From NCBI GenBank assembly GCA_019232625.1, contig JAFANP010000056.1, positions 1 to 35,955 on the forward strand: a stretch of DNA of 35,955 nt. The letters run 5' to 3'. The notes under the pieces are model-generated. The model searched no databases. It saw nothing but the letters and a program-made list of their open reading frames with translations, and was not told where the DNA came from. Shown piece after piece: positions 1 to 8,745 of this stretch (the stretch's first letter is position 1; the number at the start of each line of letters is the position of its first letter). Position numbers and translations under genes: made by a program. This DNA comes from Alphaproteobacteria bacterium. Its GTDB lineage: Bacteria; Pseudomonadota; Alphaproteobacteria; Sphingomonadales; Sphingomonadaceae.

Positions 1-23
1 TCCACTTTCTTCGTGTCGAACAT
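1..23 (-). CDS. pnp: Polynucleotide phosphorylase, 5' end only (partial)
   Basis: Only the first seven codons lie in the window, reading MFDTKKV on the minus strand, with the rest beyond position 1. This start matches the usual N-terminus of alphaproteobacterial PNPase (MFD..KVE), and pnp normally follows rpsO directly. An AAGGA ribosome binding site sits about eight bases before the ATG. PNPase is a 3'-5' exoribonuclease of the RNA degradosome. The identification rests on a very short peptide plus synteny, so it is strong in context but weak on sequence alone. Confidence 0.8.
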
Positions 24-41
24 TCGTTTTTTCCTTCAACG

Positions 42-92
42 CCCGCGGCCGGATGCCGCGGGGGCCTGTGCGGCTCCAGTTTCGTTGGAGCC
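42..92 (-). promoter_or_regulatory. Hairpin pair in the rpsO-pnp leader
   Basis: Two stems lie just upstream of the pnp start: CCCGCGGC (42-49) pairs with GCCGCGGG (55-62) around a five-base loop, and GGCTCCA (72-78) pairs with TGGAGCC (86-92). In enterobacteria the rpsO-pnp intergenic RNA is folded and cleaved by RNase III as part of PNPase autoregulation. The position suggests a comparable leader structure here, but that role is inferred. Confidence 0.5.
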
Positions 93-171
93 ATTGCGGG
101 CTGATTCCCGCGTTTTCGGGCCTGAATTGGCCCACCAGGCGCCGCCGGATTGCGGTCGCCCGATATGCGAA

Positions 172-190
172 GCGGCCCGCGTGGGGCCGC
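172..190 (-). terminator. GC-rich hairpin after rpsO
   Basis: GCGGCCC (172-178) pairs with GGGCCGC (184-190) immediately after the rpsO stop codon at 197 on the minus strand. No U-run follows, so it may be a partial terminator or an mRNA-stabilising 3' stem rather than a full intrinsic terminator. Confidence 0.45.
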
Positions 191-196
191 CTCAGA

Positions 197-466
197 TTAT
201 TTGCGAAGACCCAGCTTCGCGATCAATTCGCTGTAGCGCTCGGCGTCGGTCCTGCGAAGATAATCGAGGAGCGAGCGGCGCTTGTTGACCAGCATCAGCA
301 GGCCGCGCCGGCTGTGATTGTCCTTGGCGTGGGTCTTGAAATGCTCGGTCAGATTGTTGATCCGCTCGGTGAGGATCGCGACCTGCACCTCGGGCGAACC
401 CGTATCGCCCTTCGACTGGGCATTGTCCTTGATGATGTCCTGCTTGCGCTCGGCGGTCACCGACAT
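197..466 (-). CDS. rpsO: 30S ribosomal protein S15
   Basis: The product has 89 residues, the standard length of S15, a primary 16S rRNA binder of the small-subunit platform. Typical S15 segments are visible: a GDTGSPEVQ stretch near residue 20, [11 protein letters not shown], and [20 protein letters not shown] in the second half, the last being the rRNA-contacting helices. The start is well set by an AAGGAG site that overlaps the TAA stop of truB, with ten bases between the two genes. It is followed by pnp, the arrangement seen in most proteobacteria. Confidence 0.98.
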   Translation of the reverse strand: MSVTAERKQDIIKDNAQSKGDTGSPEVQVAILTERINNLTEHFKTHAKDNHSRRGLLMLVNKRRSLLDYLRRTDAERYSELIAKLGLRK

Positions 467-476
467 CGTTCACTCC

Positions 477-1376
477 TTATGTCTCAATGTTGAAGCCGCG
501 CACCACCCGAAGCGACCCTTCGGCAAGCTCCACGAGGGCAACCGGAACAGACCCTTCGGTTGCAAGATGGAGCCCTGGCTTTGCGGCGGTCCCGGCGATC
601 CGGCGCCCCTCGCGGAGCGCCCTTGCCTCGTCGGGCGTGACGGGCAGAGCCGGGATGTCGTCCAGCCCCGCCGTCAGCGGCAAGAGTGCCTGTTCAAGCT
701 CGCGCGCCTTAGCGAGTTCGCCCAATTTGTCCAGCGAAATCGCCCGTTCCAGCGTGAACGGCCCCGCCTTCAGCCGTCTCAACATGGTGACGTGGCCGAC
801 GCTTTCCAAGGCGCGCGCGATGTCGCGGGCGAGGGAGCGTATGTACGTACCTTTCGACACGCGGGCGGTGAGGGTGAGGGAGGGAAGAAGTCCGCCCTGC
901 GCCTCCCCGGTCGCCGTGAGATCGAAGATCGTCACCCGCCGGCTCTGCATCTTGGGCCCGGCACCGGCCCGCGCCAGGTCGTAGGCCCTCCTGCCGTTCA
1001 CCTTGAGCGCCGAGAAAGCCGGGGGGACCTGGTCGATCTCCCCGAGGAAGCGCCCGAGCACCGCCTGCGCCGCCTCCACGGTCGGGCGCACGTCGGAGCG
1101 CGCGACCACCGCGCCTTCCGCGTCGAGCGTGTCGGTCTCCTCGCCGAAGCCGATCGTGAACCCGTACAGCTTGTCCGCGTCGAGCATGCGGCCGGCGAGC
1201 TTCGTCGCCTCGCCCAGCGCCACCGGCAGCACCCCGGTCGCCAGCGGGTCGAGGGTTCCGCCATGGCCCACCTTCACCTTGGGATAGCCGCCGTCGCGAA
1301 GCGCCCGCTTGACCGCGGAGACGATCTGCGTCGAGCCCAGGCCCGCCGGCTTGTCGATCACCAGCCAGCCGTGCAT
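477..1376 (-). CDS. truB: tRNA pseudouridine(55) synthase
   Basis: The 299-residue product is close to the usual TruB length. It isomerises U55 in the T-loop of most tRNAs. The N-terminus carries the family signature with GWLVIDKPAG and then HGGTLDPLATGVL, in which D43 is the expected catalytic aspartate. Later segments such as VPPAFSALKVNGRRAYDLAR and SKGTYIRSLARDIA also match the family. The ATG overlaps the stop codon of the upstream thymidine kinase by one base (TGATG), which indicates translational coupling. Confidence 0.97.
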   Translation of the reverse strand: MHGWLVIDKPAGLGSTQIVSAVKRALRDGGYPKVKVGHGGTLDPLATGVLPVALGEATKLAGRMLDADKLYGFTIGFGEETDTLDAEGAVVARSDVRPTVEAAQAVLGRFLGEIDQVPPAFSALKVNGRRAYDLARAGAGPKMQSRRVTIFDLTATGEAQGGLLPSLTLTARVSKGTYIRSLARDIARALESVGHVTMLRRLKAGPFTLERAISLDKLGELAKARELEQALLPLTAGLDDIPALPVTPDEARALREGRRIAGTAAKPGLHLATEGSVPVALVELAEGSLRVVRGFNIET

Positions 1377-2008
1377 CAGCGCGGCGTCGCAATCTCGCTC
1401 GCAAGCCCCAGGGAGCGCTGGCGATCCTCGGCCTCACGCAACCGGCTCATGAAGTGGCGGCGGCAGAGCGCGATGTAGCGGTCGTTTCCGCCGATCTCGG
1501 TCTGGGCGCCGGCGCGCACCGCAAGGCCTTGCGCATCCACCCGCAGGTTCATCGTCGCCTTGCGGCCGCATTCGCAGATCGCCTTCAGCTCGACCAGCTT
1601 GTCGGCGAGCGCGAGCAGGGCGGCGCTGCCTTCGAACAGGCGCCCCTGGAAGTCGGTGCGCAGGCCGTAGCAGAGCACCGGCACGTCGAGCTCGTCGCAG
1701 ACCGAGGCGAGCTGGAGCACCTGGCCTTCGCCGAGGAACTGCGCTTCGTCGACCAGGACGCAATGGAGCGGCCCGCGCTCCAGCTCATCCTCCACCTCCG
1801 CCCTGAGGTCCGTCGCGGCCTCGAAGGTATTGGCCGGGGCGGTGATGCCGATGCGGCTGTCGATGATCCCGTAGCCGGAGCGGTCGTGTATGCCCGCCGT
1901 CCAGAGCATCGTCCCCATGCCGCGCTCGCGATAATTGAAATCCGTCTGCAGCAGCACCGTCGATTTGCCGGCGTTCATCGAGGCATAATAGAAATAGAGC
2001 TTGGCCAT
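1376..2008 (-). CDS. tdk: Thymidine kinase (type II)
   Basis: The 210-residue product phosphorylates deoxythymidine in the pyrimidine salvage pathway. It has a P-loop ASMNAGKST (residues 9-17), the VDEAQFL segment holding the expected catalytic glutamate E88, a lasso-region GGNDRYIALC, and candidate zinc ligands C145, C147, C182 and H185, all as in the bacterial type II enzymes. The ATG at 2008 is chosen because it follows an AAGGAGGGGG site directly and begins the conserved KLYFYYASMNAGK sequence; longer in-frame extensions upstream are arginine/alanine-rich and implausible. It sits between an M50 protease gene and truB, which is unusual company for a salvage enzyme. Confidence 0.96.
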   Translation of the reverse strand: MAKLYFYYASMNAGKSTVLLQTDFNYRERGMGTMLWTAGIHDRSGYGIIDSRIGITAPANTFEAATDLRAEVEDELERGPLHCVLVDEAQFLGEGQVLQLASVCDELDVPVLCYGLRTDFQGRLFEGSAALLALADKLVELKAICECGRKATMNLRVDAQGLAVRAGAQTEIGGNDRYIALCRRHFMSRLREAEDRQRSLGLASEIATPR

Positions 2009-2040
2009 CCCCCTCCTTGTAGCGCGTCGCCGCCGCGACG

Positions 2041-2721
2041 CTAGCCAAGCCCCGCGAACGACGCGATCAGCCCGGTGAGGAAGCGCACCGGCGGGAGGAC
2101 CAGGCGATCGACGACGTGCGCCGCCGGGAACAGCATCGGCAGGACCAGCAGCAGGAAGATGAGCAGGAGGAATCCGAAACGGCGAAGCTTGGCGAAGTGG
2201 ACGGCGAGCGGGCGCGGCAGCAGCCCCTCCACCACATGGCCGCCGTCGAAGGGCGGGATGGGCAGGAGGTTGAACACGGCGAGGAAGACGTTGATCGTCA
2301 GGAAGTTGATCAGGTTGGCCACGACGAAGGCCCAGGCGACCGTCTCCGCGGGCCGGAGCCATTGGAGCCCGGCCAGCGCGAAGGCGGCCAGCAGCGCCAT
2401 CAGCAGGTTCATGCCCGGGCCGGCGAGCGCGACCAGCATCATGTGGAGGCGCGGGTTGCGCAGCCGCTCGGACACCACCGGAACGGGCTTGGCCCAGCCG
2501 AAGACCGGCGCCCCCGTCACGGCGAGGATCAGGGGCAGCGCCACGGTGCCGATGGGATCGACGTGGCGCACCGGATTGGGGCTCAGCCGTCCCCGCTCGC
2601 GCGCCGTCGGGTCGCCGAACGCATTCGCCACCCAGCCGTGCGAGATCTCGTGGAAGACGATCGCGAAGACGAGCGGGATGAGCCAGGTGGCGACCTGGAA
2701 GACCATGTTGTCAGGACCCAC
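2041..2721 (-). CDS. M50 family site-2-type membrane metalloprotease
   Basis: The 226-residue product is a polytopic membrane protein with the zinc motif HEISH (H24, E25, H28) in the first membrane segment and the second family motif NLLPIPPFDGG (D159) in a later one. This is the compact, PDZ-less branch of the M50 family (COG1994), related to SpoIVFB and sporulation/SREBP proteases. Substrates are unknown. A GTG start at 2721 is favoured because a GGAG site lies eight bases upstream and the N-terminus then aligns with relatives from memory; an ATG at 2706 is the alternative. With the GTG start it overlaps the preceding GNAT gene by 11 bases. Confidence 0.9.
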   Translation of the reverse strand: MGPDNMVFQVATWLIPLVFAIVFHEISHGWVANAFGDPTARERGRLSPNPVRHVDPIGTVALPLILAVTGAPVFGWAKPVPVVSERLRNPRLHMMLVALAGPGMNLLMALLAAFALAGLQWLRPAETVAWAFVVANLINFLTINVFLAVFNLLPIPPFDGGHVVEGLLPRPLAVHFAKLRRFGFLLLIFLLLVLPMLFPAAHVVDRLVLPPVRFLTGLIASFAGLG

Positions 2722-3235
2722 CCGCTTCGCTCCATTCCCCGGCCAGTATCGAGAACAAGATGGTGTCGCGGACGTGTCCCGTCCAGGTGATGCGCTCGGC
2801 GCGGATGCAGCCTTCCCGCACGGCGCCGAGCTTCGCCATCGCCGCCTGGCTGCGGGCGTTGCGCGCGTCGACGCGGAACTCGATCCGCCGGAAGCCGCAG
2901 GCGACGGCGCGGCCGATCATCAGGTCCTTGACCCTTCGGTTCAGCCCCGTCCCCCGGAGGCGGGGGATGTAATAGGTGTTGCCGATCTCGAGCACGCCCC
3001 GCTCCGGCTCGATGCCGAGATAGGCGCTCATGCCCACCAGTTCGTCGTCGAGCAGGACCGCGAAGGCCTGCCCGCCGGCGCGCGACCTGAGGCGTGCGAA
3101 GCTATCGTCGAAATGCTCCGGGTCATAGGAGATGGCGTAGATCGGCCATATCTCCCGGTCCTCGGCGCAGGCCGCCCTGAGCGCTTCCCTGTGCGCCTCC
3201 GCCAGCGGATCGAGGCGAAGCCCGCCCTCCGCCAT
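2711..3235 (-). CDS. GNAT family N-acetyltransferase (RimJ/RimL-like)
   Basis: The product is about 174 residues with the RimJ/RimL-type acetyltransferase layout: an N-terminal RLDPL..AH segment, a central LEIGNTYYIPRLRGTGLNRRVK stretch holding the acetyl-CoA pyrophosphate loop (RGTGLN), and a C-terminal EFRVDARNARSQAAMAKLGAVREG segment typical of the subfamily. The acceptor is unknown; relatives acetylate ribosomal protein N-termini or small molecules. The ATG at 3235 is used here; an in-frame TTG at 3253 would overlap the rbfA stop by four bases and add six residues. The gene is cotranscribed with rbfA and the M50 protease. Confidence 0.88.
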   Translation of the reverse strand: MAEGGLRLDPLAEAHREALRAACAEDREIWPIYAISYDPEHFDDSFARLRSRAGGQAFAVLLDDELVGMSAYLGIEPERGVLEIGNTYYIPRLRGTGLNRRVKDLMIGRAVACGFRRIEFRVDARNARSQAAMAKLGAVREGCIRAERITWTGHVRDTILFSILAGEWSEAGGS

Positions 3236-3249
3236 CGGCGCGGCAAGGG

Positions 3250-3648
3250 TCAATTTTCGTCGTTTCCCAGGTCCTGCGCGACCTTGGGGGCGCGGAGCAG
3301 GGCGTCGATATGGCTGCCCTCGTCGAAGCTCTCGTCGGCGAGGAACTTCAGCTTGGCGGCATATTTGGTGTTCACCCGGGCCGCCACCGAGCGCTGGAGG
3401 AAGGCGGTATGGGTGCGCAGGGCCTTGAGCACCACCGCCTCGTCCTGGCCGAGCAGCGGCTTCACGAACACGGTGGCGTGGCGCAGGTCGGGCGACATCC
3501 GGACCTCGGTGACGGAGACGAGATGGCTTGCGAGCACCTCGTCGTGAACGTCGCCGCGCATGAGTATGTCGGACAGCGCGTGGCGCACCTGCTCGCCGAC
3601 GCGCAGCAGGCGAACCGACTTTCCTTCAGGGCTTTCGTTGCGTCTCAT
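3250..3648 (-). CDS. rbfA: 30S ribosome-binding factor A
   Basis: The 132-residue product is a small KH-fold protein that binds immature 30S subunits and helps mature the 16S rRNA 5' end. Family features are the [13 protein letters not shown] helix, [25 protein letters not shown] and the [28 protein letters not shown] segment near the end. Its place after infB is the standard gene order. A hairpin-rich repeat fills the 97 bases between infB and this gene. Confidence 0.97.
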   Translation of the reverse strand: MRRNESPEGKSVRLLRVGEQVRHALSDILMRGDVHDEVLASHLVSVTEVRMSPDLRHATVFVKPLLGQDEAVVLKALRTHTAFLQRSVAARVNTKYAAKLKFLADESFDEGSHIDALLRAPKVAQDLGNDEN

Positions 3649-3660
3649 CGCCTACCGTCG

Positions 3661-3733
3661 CCCCGGCAAAGGCCGGCGCCTCAAGATGCCTGGTCGCGGT
3701 CTGATCCCGCGAGATCCCGGCCTTCGCCGGGAT
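3661..3733. repeat. Inverted pair of REP-like GC hairpins between infB and rbfA
   Basis: Two near-identical units face each other. The right one is a perfect stem, ATCCCGGC (3714-3721) with GCCGGGAT (3726-3733) around a CTTC loop. The left one (3661-3676) is a slightly diverged inverted copy built on CCGGC-AAAG-GCCGG. The CCCGGCGAAGGCCGGG core is a type of dispersed intergenic element I associate with sphingomonad genomes. It may also modulate infB-rbfA transcription or mRNA stability. Confidence 0.6.
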
Positions 3734-3745
3734 GTCGCCTAGCCG

Positions 3746-6280
3746 TCACAAGGTCCGCTCGCGCTGCTCGACCTCGAACACCTCAAGGTGGTCGCCCGCC
3801 TTGATGTCGTTCGTGTCGGCCAGCAACACGCCGCATTCGAGGCCCGCCCGGACCTCCGGCACGTCGTCCTTGAAGCGGCGCAGCGACGAGATGGTCGTCT
3901 TGGAGACGATGACGTCCTCGCGGGTGAGCCGCGCGTGCAGCCCCTTGCGGATGACGCCTTCGAGCACCAGCAGGCCCGCCGCCTTGTCGCGCTTGCCGGC
4001 CGGGAAGACCTCCTTGACCTCGGCGCGGCCGAGCACGTTCTCGATCATCAGCGGCCCGAGCTCGCCCGCCATCGCCGAGCGCACCGCGTCGGTGAGGTGG
4101 TAGATGACGTCGTAATATTGGAACTCGACCCGGTTGCGCTCGGCCACCTCGCGCGCCTTGGCATTGGGACGCACGTTGAAGCCGATGATCGGCGCGCCCG
4201 AGGCGGAGGCCAGGATGACGTCGCTCTCCGTGATCGCGCCGACTCCCGAATGGAGGATGCGGACCTTGATGTCGTCGTTGGAGATGCGGTTCAGCGCATT
4301 GACGATCGCCTCGGCCGAACCCTGCACGTCGGCCTTGACGACGAGCGGATATTCGACGGTGGTGGAAGCCTTCGAGGCGAACATGTTCTCCAGGCTCACC
4401 GGCGCGCTGGTGGTCCGCTTGCGGTCGATCAGGCCCTGGCGGTAGGCGGCGACCTCGCGGGCCCGCGCATCGTTCTCGACGACGGTGAGCGTGTCGCCCG
4501 CCGACGGCACGCCGGACAGGCCGAGCACCTCGACCGGCACCGAGGGGCCGGCCTCCTTCACCTGCTTGCCCTTGTCGTCGATCATCGCGCGGACCTTGCC
4601 CGGCACGGCGCCGACGACGAAGACGTCGCCCACCTTCAGCGTTCCGCGCTGGACGAGCACCGTCGCGAGCGGCCCCCGGCCCTTGTCGAGCTTGGCCTCG
4701 ACGACCGCGCCCTCGGCGGGCCGGTCGGGGTTGGCCTTCAGCTCGAGCAGTTCCGCCTGGAGGCTGATCGCTTCGAGAAGCTTGTCGAGATTGGTCTTCT
4801 TCAGCGCCGAGACCTCGACGTCCTGCACGTCGCCGCCGAGATCCTCGACCACGATCTCGTGCTGGAGCAGCTCCTCGCGGACCCGCTGCGGACGGGCGCC
4901 CTCCTTGTCGATCTTGTTGATCGCGACGATCATCGGCACGCCCGCGGCCTTGGTGTGGTTGATGGCCTCCACGGTCTGCGGCTTGAGGCCGTCGTCGGCC
5001 GCCACCACCAGGACGACGATGTCGGTGACGTTGGCGCCGCGCGCGCGCATCTCGGTGAACGCCTCGTGGCCCGGCGTGTCGAGGAACGTGATCTTCGACT
5101 TGTCGGGCAGGCTCACCTGATAGGCGCCGATATGCTGGGTGATGCCGCCCGCCTCTCCGGAGACGACGTTGGCGCCGCGGATGGCGTCCAGCAGCGACGT
5201 CTTGCCGTGATCGACATGGCCCATGATGGTGACGACCGGCGGCCGGGGCTGCAGCGTCTCGGGCGCGTCGACGTCGGCATCGGCCTGGATGTCGACGTCG
5301 GATTCGGAGACGCGAACCATGCGGTGGCCGAATTCCTCGATGAGGAGCTCCGCCGTATCCTGGTCGATCGTCTCGGTGACGGTCACCGGCGTGCCCATCT
5401 TGAACAGCGCCTTGACGAGATCGGCGCCGCGCTCGGCCATGCGGTTGGCGAGCTCCTGGACGGTGATCGCATCCGGCACGACGACGTCGCGGACCTGCTT
5501 CGCGGCGGGGCCGGCCTGCATGTGGTGGCGCCGCTCCTTCTCGCGGGCGCGGCGAAGCGCGGCGAGGCTGCGGGCGCGGCTGTCGTCCTCGTCGGAAAGG
5601 GCGCGGGTGACGGTGAGCTTGCCGGCGTGCCGGCGGTCGTCGCGGCCTCGGCCGGGACGGGCGGGCTCGGGGCGCTTGGCGGCCGGCGCGTGCGGCTTGG
5701 GCCGGGCATGGGCGGGACGACGATCGTCATCCTCCTCGTCGGCGGCCGGCTGCGGCTGGGCGCCCTGCGCCTCCGCGGGCTTGGCGGCGTCCTCGGCGGC
5801 GCGGCGCGCGGCCTCGGCCTCTTCCTCGGCGCGTTGCTTGGCCTCCTCCTCGGCGCGGCGATTTTCCTCGGCGCGGCGGCGCTCTTCCTCGGTCGCCTCC
5901 TGCGCCTGGCGGTCCTCGCGCCGGCGCGCTTCCTCGAGCGCGGAGAGGCGCGCTTCCTCGGCCTCGCGGAGCAGGCGGTCCTGCAGCTCGCGGCGGCTCG
6001 CCGTGTCGGTCATCGGCCGCTGCGGCGGGGCGGCGGGCCGCGGCGCGGGCTGGACGGGCGCCCTCGCGACCGGCTGAGGCGCCGGCGCCGGCTCGGGCTT
6101 CGGCGCTTCCGGCGCGGGATCGCCCGGGCGGCGGAGGGTGCGCGCCTTCTTCGTCTCGACGATCACCGTGTTCGAGCGGCCGTGGCTGAAGCTCTGCTTC
6201 ACCTTCCCCACCTCGACGGTGCGCTTGAGGCCCAGCGGCGCCCTGGCCCCCAGCTTCGGCTTGTCAGTCGTATCGCTCAT
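3746..6280 (-). CDS. infB: Translation initiation factor IF-2
   Basis: The 844-residue GTPase places initiator fMet-tRNA on the 30S subunit and promotes subunit joining. After a lysine-rich start, residues of about 60-230 form a low-complexity linker rich in proline, then an alanine/glutamate/arginine coiled region, as in other alphaproteobacteria. The G domain begins with GHVDHGKTS near residue 353, followed by DTPGHEAFT and NKIDK. Domains II-IV follow, including [17 protein letters not shown] and the fMet-tRNA binding C-terminal domain. An AAGGA site precedes the ATG, and only one base separates the stop of ylxR from this start. Confidence 0.98.
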   Translation of the reverse strand: MSDTTDKPKLGARAPLGLKRTVEVGKVKQSFSHGRSNTVIVETKKARTLRRPGDPAPEAPKPEPAPAPQPVARAPVQPAPRPAAPPQRPMTDTASRRELQDRLLREAEEARLSALEEARRREDRQAQEATEEERRRAEENRRAEEEAKQRAEEEAEAARRAAEDAAKPAEAQGAQPQPAADEEDDDRRPAHARPKPHAPAAKRPEPARPGRGRDDRRHAGKLTVTRALSDEDDSRARSLAALRRAREKERRHHMQAGPAAKQVRDVVVPDAITVQELANRMAERGADLVKALFKMGTPVTVTETIDQDTAELLIEEFGHRMVRVSESDVDIQADADVDAPETLQPRPPVVTIMGHVDHGKTSLLDAIRGANVVSGEAGGITQHIGAYQVSLPDKSKITFLDTPGHEAFTEMRARGANVTDIVVLVVAADDGLKPQTVEAINHTKAAGVPMIVAINKIDKEGARPQRVREELLQHEIVVEDLGGDVQDVEVSALKKTNLDKLLEAISLQAELLELKANPDRPAEGAVVEAKLDKGRGPLATVLVQRGTLKVGDVFVVGAVPGKVRAMIDDKGKQVKEAGPSVPVEVLGLSGVPSAGDTLTVVENDARAREVAAYRQGLIDRKRTTSAPVSLENMFASKASTTVEYPLVVKADVQGSAEAIVNALNRISNDDIKVRILHSGVGAITESDVILASASGAPIIGFNVRPNAKAREVAERNRVEFQYYDVIYHLTDAVRSAMAGELGPLMIENVLGRAEVKEVFPAGKRDKAAGLLVLEGVIRKGLHARLTREDVIVSKTTISSLRRFKDDVPEVRAGLECGVLLADTNDIKAGDHLEVFEVEQRERTL

Positions 6281-6281
6281 A

Positions 6282-6965
6282 CTATCCTTCGTTCACATCC
6301 ACAGCCGACGCATCCGGCGTGCCCGCCGTCGCGGCGCTTAGCCCAGAGTCAGGTCCGATAAAAGCGCGCCACCGGTCGAGCGCTTGGCGCACGCGGGCGG
6401 CAGCCCCACGATCGATCAGGGCGATATGTACCACATTCTGCCGCCCCAGCGCCAACGACAATATGGCCCTTTGTAGTGGAATAACCAGACCTTGGGCCTC
6501 CGTCCCGGGCGAAGTCGAGGGGCCCCCGCCGACTCGCCAGGCCTGGTCGAGCTTGCGGTTGCCGTCGCCGCCGGCATCGGCGGCGTGGAGGAGGAGGCGG
6601 ACCTCGCCCTTGCGGCAGGCCGCCTCGATCTTCTCGGAGCCGGTGAGGAGCGTGCCCGCCCGCGCCTCGAGGCCGAGCCTGTCGAGCGCGGCCTGGCGCA
6701 GGGCCGCCTCGATGCGGGCTGAGAGGTCGTCCGGCACGCGCACCGGCGCGCCCTTGAACGCGCGCGCCAGCGCGCCTTTGAGACGGCCCTTCGCCTGGGC
6801 CTCCTCGAGGGTGTGCCGATCGACCCCGATCCAAGCCCCCCGCCCCGGGGCCTTGGCGCGCACGTCGGGGAGAAGCTCCCCGTTCGGGGAGAGGGCAAGG
6901 CGGATCAGCCCCTCTCGAGGCCGCGTCTCGCGCGAGAGGATGCAGGTGCGTTCGGGCTCGCTCAT
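6282..6965 (-). CDS. ylxR: YlxR-family RNA-binding protein with L7Ae-like C-terminal half
   Basis: The 227-residue product combines an N-terminal YlxR (DUF448) domain, with the RTCILSRE opening and the GRGAWIGVDR signature around residue 45, and a C-terminal half that resembles an L7Ae/L30e-like RNA-binding fold (RAGTLLTGSEKIEAACRKG). This two-part form is common in alphaproteobacteria between nusA and infB. A role in nucleic-acid binding near the transcription-translation interface is known only in outline. The ATG at 6965 gives the MSEPERTC start; sequence upstream in the same frame is not conserved-looking. Confidence 0.93.
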   Translation of the reverse strand: MSEPERTCILSRETRPREGLIRLALSPNGELLPDVRAKAPGRGAWIGVDRHTLEEAQAKGRLKGALARAFKGAPVRVPDDLSARIEAALRQAALDRLGLEARAGTLLTGSEKIEAACRKGEVRLLLHAADAGGDGNRKLDQAWRVGGGPSTSPGTEAQGLVIPLQRAILSLALGRQNVVHIALIDRGAAARVRQALDRWRAFIGPDSGLSAATAGTPDASAVDVNEG

Positions 6966-7050
6966 AGCCCCGTCCCCGAATACAGGGATGGGCCGGAGGT
7001 GGGTACGTCTCCACCCGCAGCGACTCTTCCGGATACGCACCCACCCCCGG

Positions 7051-7074
7051 CCCCTCCCTGCGAGCAGGGAGGGG
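7051..7074. repeat. Perfect GC hairpin between nusA and ylxR
   Basis: CCCCTCCCTG (7051-7060) pairs perfectly with CAGGGAGGGG (7065-7074) around a four-base loop in the 144-base gap between nusA and ylxR. The same CCCTCCC...GGGAGGG theme recurs at 13756-13786. It could attenuate transcription into infB, or be one copy of a dispersed intergenic hairpin. Confidence 0.55.
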
Positions 7075-7109
7075 AGAGTTCGGCGCTTCTGTCGTCAGCC
7101 CCTAAGGTC

Positions 7110-8741
7110 TCATTGGGAGGTTTCCGCAACCGCGTCCTCCCCCTTGGGCTCTTCGTCCTCGAACCAATGCGCGCGGGCGGCCATGATGATCTCGTTGCCC
7201 TGCTCGTCGCTGAGGCCGTATTCGGCGAGGATCCCGCCCTTGTCCTCGCTGCGGTTGCTCTCCCGCTGGCGGCGCTGCTCGGGGCGCTTCTTCTGGACCA
7301 ACTCGTCGGTGGCCAGGTCGGCGAGGTCGTCCAGCGTCTTGATGCCGGCCTTGCCGAGCGTCACCAGCATCGCCTCGGTGAGGTAGGGCATGTCGGCCAG
7401 CTCGTCGGAGACGCCGAGCGCCCGCCGCTCCTCGCGCGCCGCTTCCTCGCGCCGCTCCAGCGCCTCGGAGGCGCGGCTCTGCAGCTCCGTCGCCAGCTCG
7501 TCGTCGAAGCCCTCGATCGAGGCGAGCTCGTCGAGCTCCACATAGGCGACCTCCTCGAGCGCCCCGAAGCCCTCGGCGACCAGCAGCTGGGCGAGGGTCT
7601 CGTCGACGTCCAGCTCGTTCTGGAACATCTCGGAGCGCTCGATGAACTCGCGCTGCCGCTTCTCGCTCGCGTCCGCCTCGGTCATGATGTCGATCGCAGA
7701 GCCGGTGAGCTGGCTGGCCAGCCGCACGTTCTGGCCGCGCCGGCCGATCGCCAGGCTGAGCTGGTCGTCGGGCACCACCACCTCGATCCGGCTCTCCTCC
7801 TCGTCGATGACGACGCGGCTGACCGTCGCCGGCTGCAGCGCGTTGACGACGAAGGTGGCGAGGTCCTCCGACCAGGGGATGATGTCGATCTTCTCGCCCT
7901 GGAGCTCCTGGACGACCGCCTGGACGCGGCTGCCCTTCATGCCGACGCAGGCGCCGACCGGATCGATCGAGCTGTCGTAGCTGATCACGCCGATCTTGGC
8001 GCGGCTGCCCGGGTCGCGCGCCGCGGCCTTGATCTCGATGATGCCGTCGTAGATCTCGGGCACTTCCTGGGCGAACAGCTTCTTCATGAAGTCGGGATGG
8101 GCGCGCGAGAGGAAGATCTGCGGCCCCCTGTTCTCGCGGGCGACGCGCAGGATCAGCGAGCGCACCCGGTCTCCGACGCGGACGACCTCGCGCGGGATCT
8201 GCTGGTCGCGGCGGACGACGCCCTCCGCACGGCCCAGGTCGACGACGACGTGGCCGAACTCGACCCGCTTGACGACGCCCGTGATGATCTCGCCGACGCG
8301 GTCCTTGAACTCCTCATATTGCCGCTCGCGCTCGGCGTCGCGGACCTTCTGGAAGATGACCTGCTTGGCGGCCTGCGCGGCGATCCTGCCGAACTCGATC
8401 GGCGGCAGGGGGTCGACGATGAAGTCGCCCAGCACGGCGCCGGGCTGGAGCTTCTGGGCGTCCTCGAGGCTGACCTGCTTGAAGTAATCGTCGACCTCGC
8501 TGACCACCTCGACGACCCGCCACAGGCGAAGGTCGCCGCTCGTGCCGTCGAGCTTGGCGCGGATGTCGTTCTCGGCGCCGTAGCGGGCGCGGGCGGCGCG
8601 CTGGATCGCGTCCTCCATCGCCTCGATGACGATCGCCTTGTCGATCAGCTTCTCACGCGCGACGGCGTCGGCGATGGCGAGCAGCTCGGCCTTGTTGGCG
8701 GAGACTCCGCCCTGCGAGGCGGCGCTTGCATTGGTGGCCAT
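7110..8741 (-). CDS. nusA: Transcription termination/antitermination factor NusA
   Basis: The 543-residue product binds RNA polymerase and nascent RNA and controls pausing, termination and antitermination. An N-terminal polymerase-binding domain (NKAELLAIADAVAREK) is followed by an S1 domain (VGEIITGVVKRVEFGHVVVDLGRAEGV), two KH domains (VGACVGMKGSRVQAV and SLAIGRRGQNVRLASQL), and a C-terminal acidic region with helix-hairpin-helix-like repeats (LLVAEGFGALEEVAYV; MPYLTEAMLVTLGKAGI). The ATG at 8741 is four bases from the rimP stop. The last 60 residues are charged and variable. Confidence 0.98.
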   Translation of the reverse strand: MATNASAASQGGVSANKAELLAIADAVAREKLIDKAIVIEAMEDAIQRAARARYGAENDIRAKLDGTSGDLRLWRVVEVVSEVDDYFKQVSLEDAQKLQPGAVLGDFIVDPLPPIEFGRIAAQAAKQVIFQKVRDAERERQYEEFKDRVGEIITGVVKRVEFGHVVVDLGRAEGVVRRDQQIPREVVRVGDRVRSLILRVARENRGPQIFLSRAHPDFMKKLFAQEVPEIYDGIIEIKAAARDPGSRAKIGVISYDSSIDPVGACVGMKGSRVQAVVQELQGEKIDIIPWSEDLATFVVNALQPATVSRVVIDEEESRIEVVVPDDQLSLAIGRRGQNVRLASQLTGSAIDIMTEADASEKRQREFIERSEMFQNELDVDETLAQLLVAEGFGALEEVAYVELDELASIEGFDDELATELQSRASEALERREEAAREERRALGVSDELADMPYLTEAMLVTLGKAGIKTLDDLADLATDELVQKKRPEQRRQRESNRSEDKGGILAEYGLSDEQGNEIIMAARAHWFEDEEPKGEDAVAETSQ

Positions 8742-8745
8742 GATA

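Noticed and set aside
3788-6361. Long open frame (857 codons) on the plus strand opposite infB
   Set aside because: It is antisense to a certain gene; its leucine/arginine/glycine/valine-rich repetitive translation is the usual artefact of GC-rich third positions.
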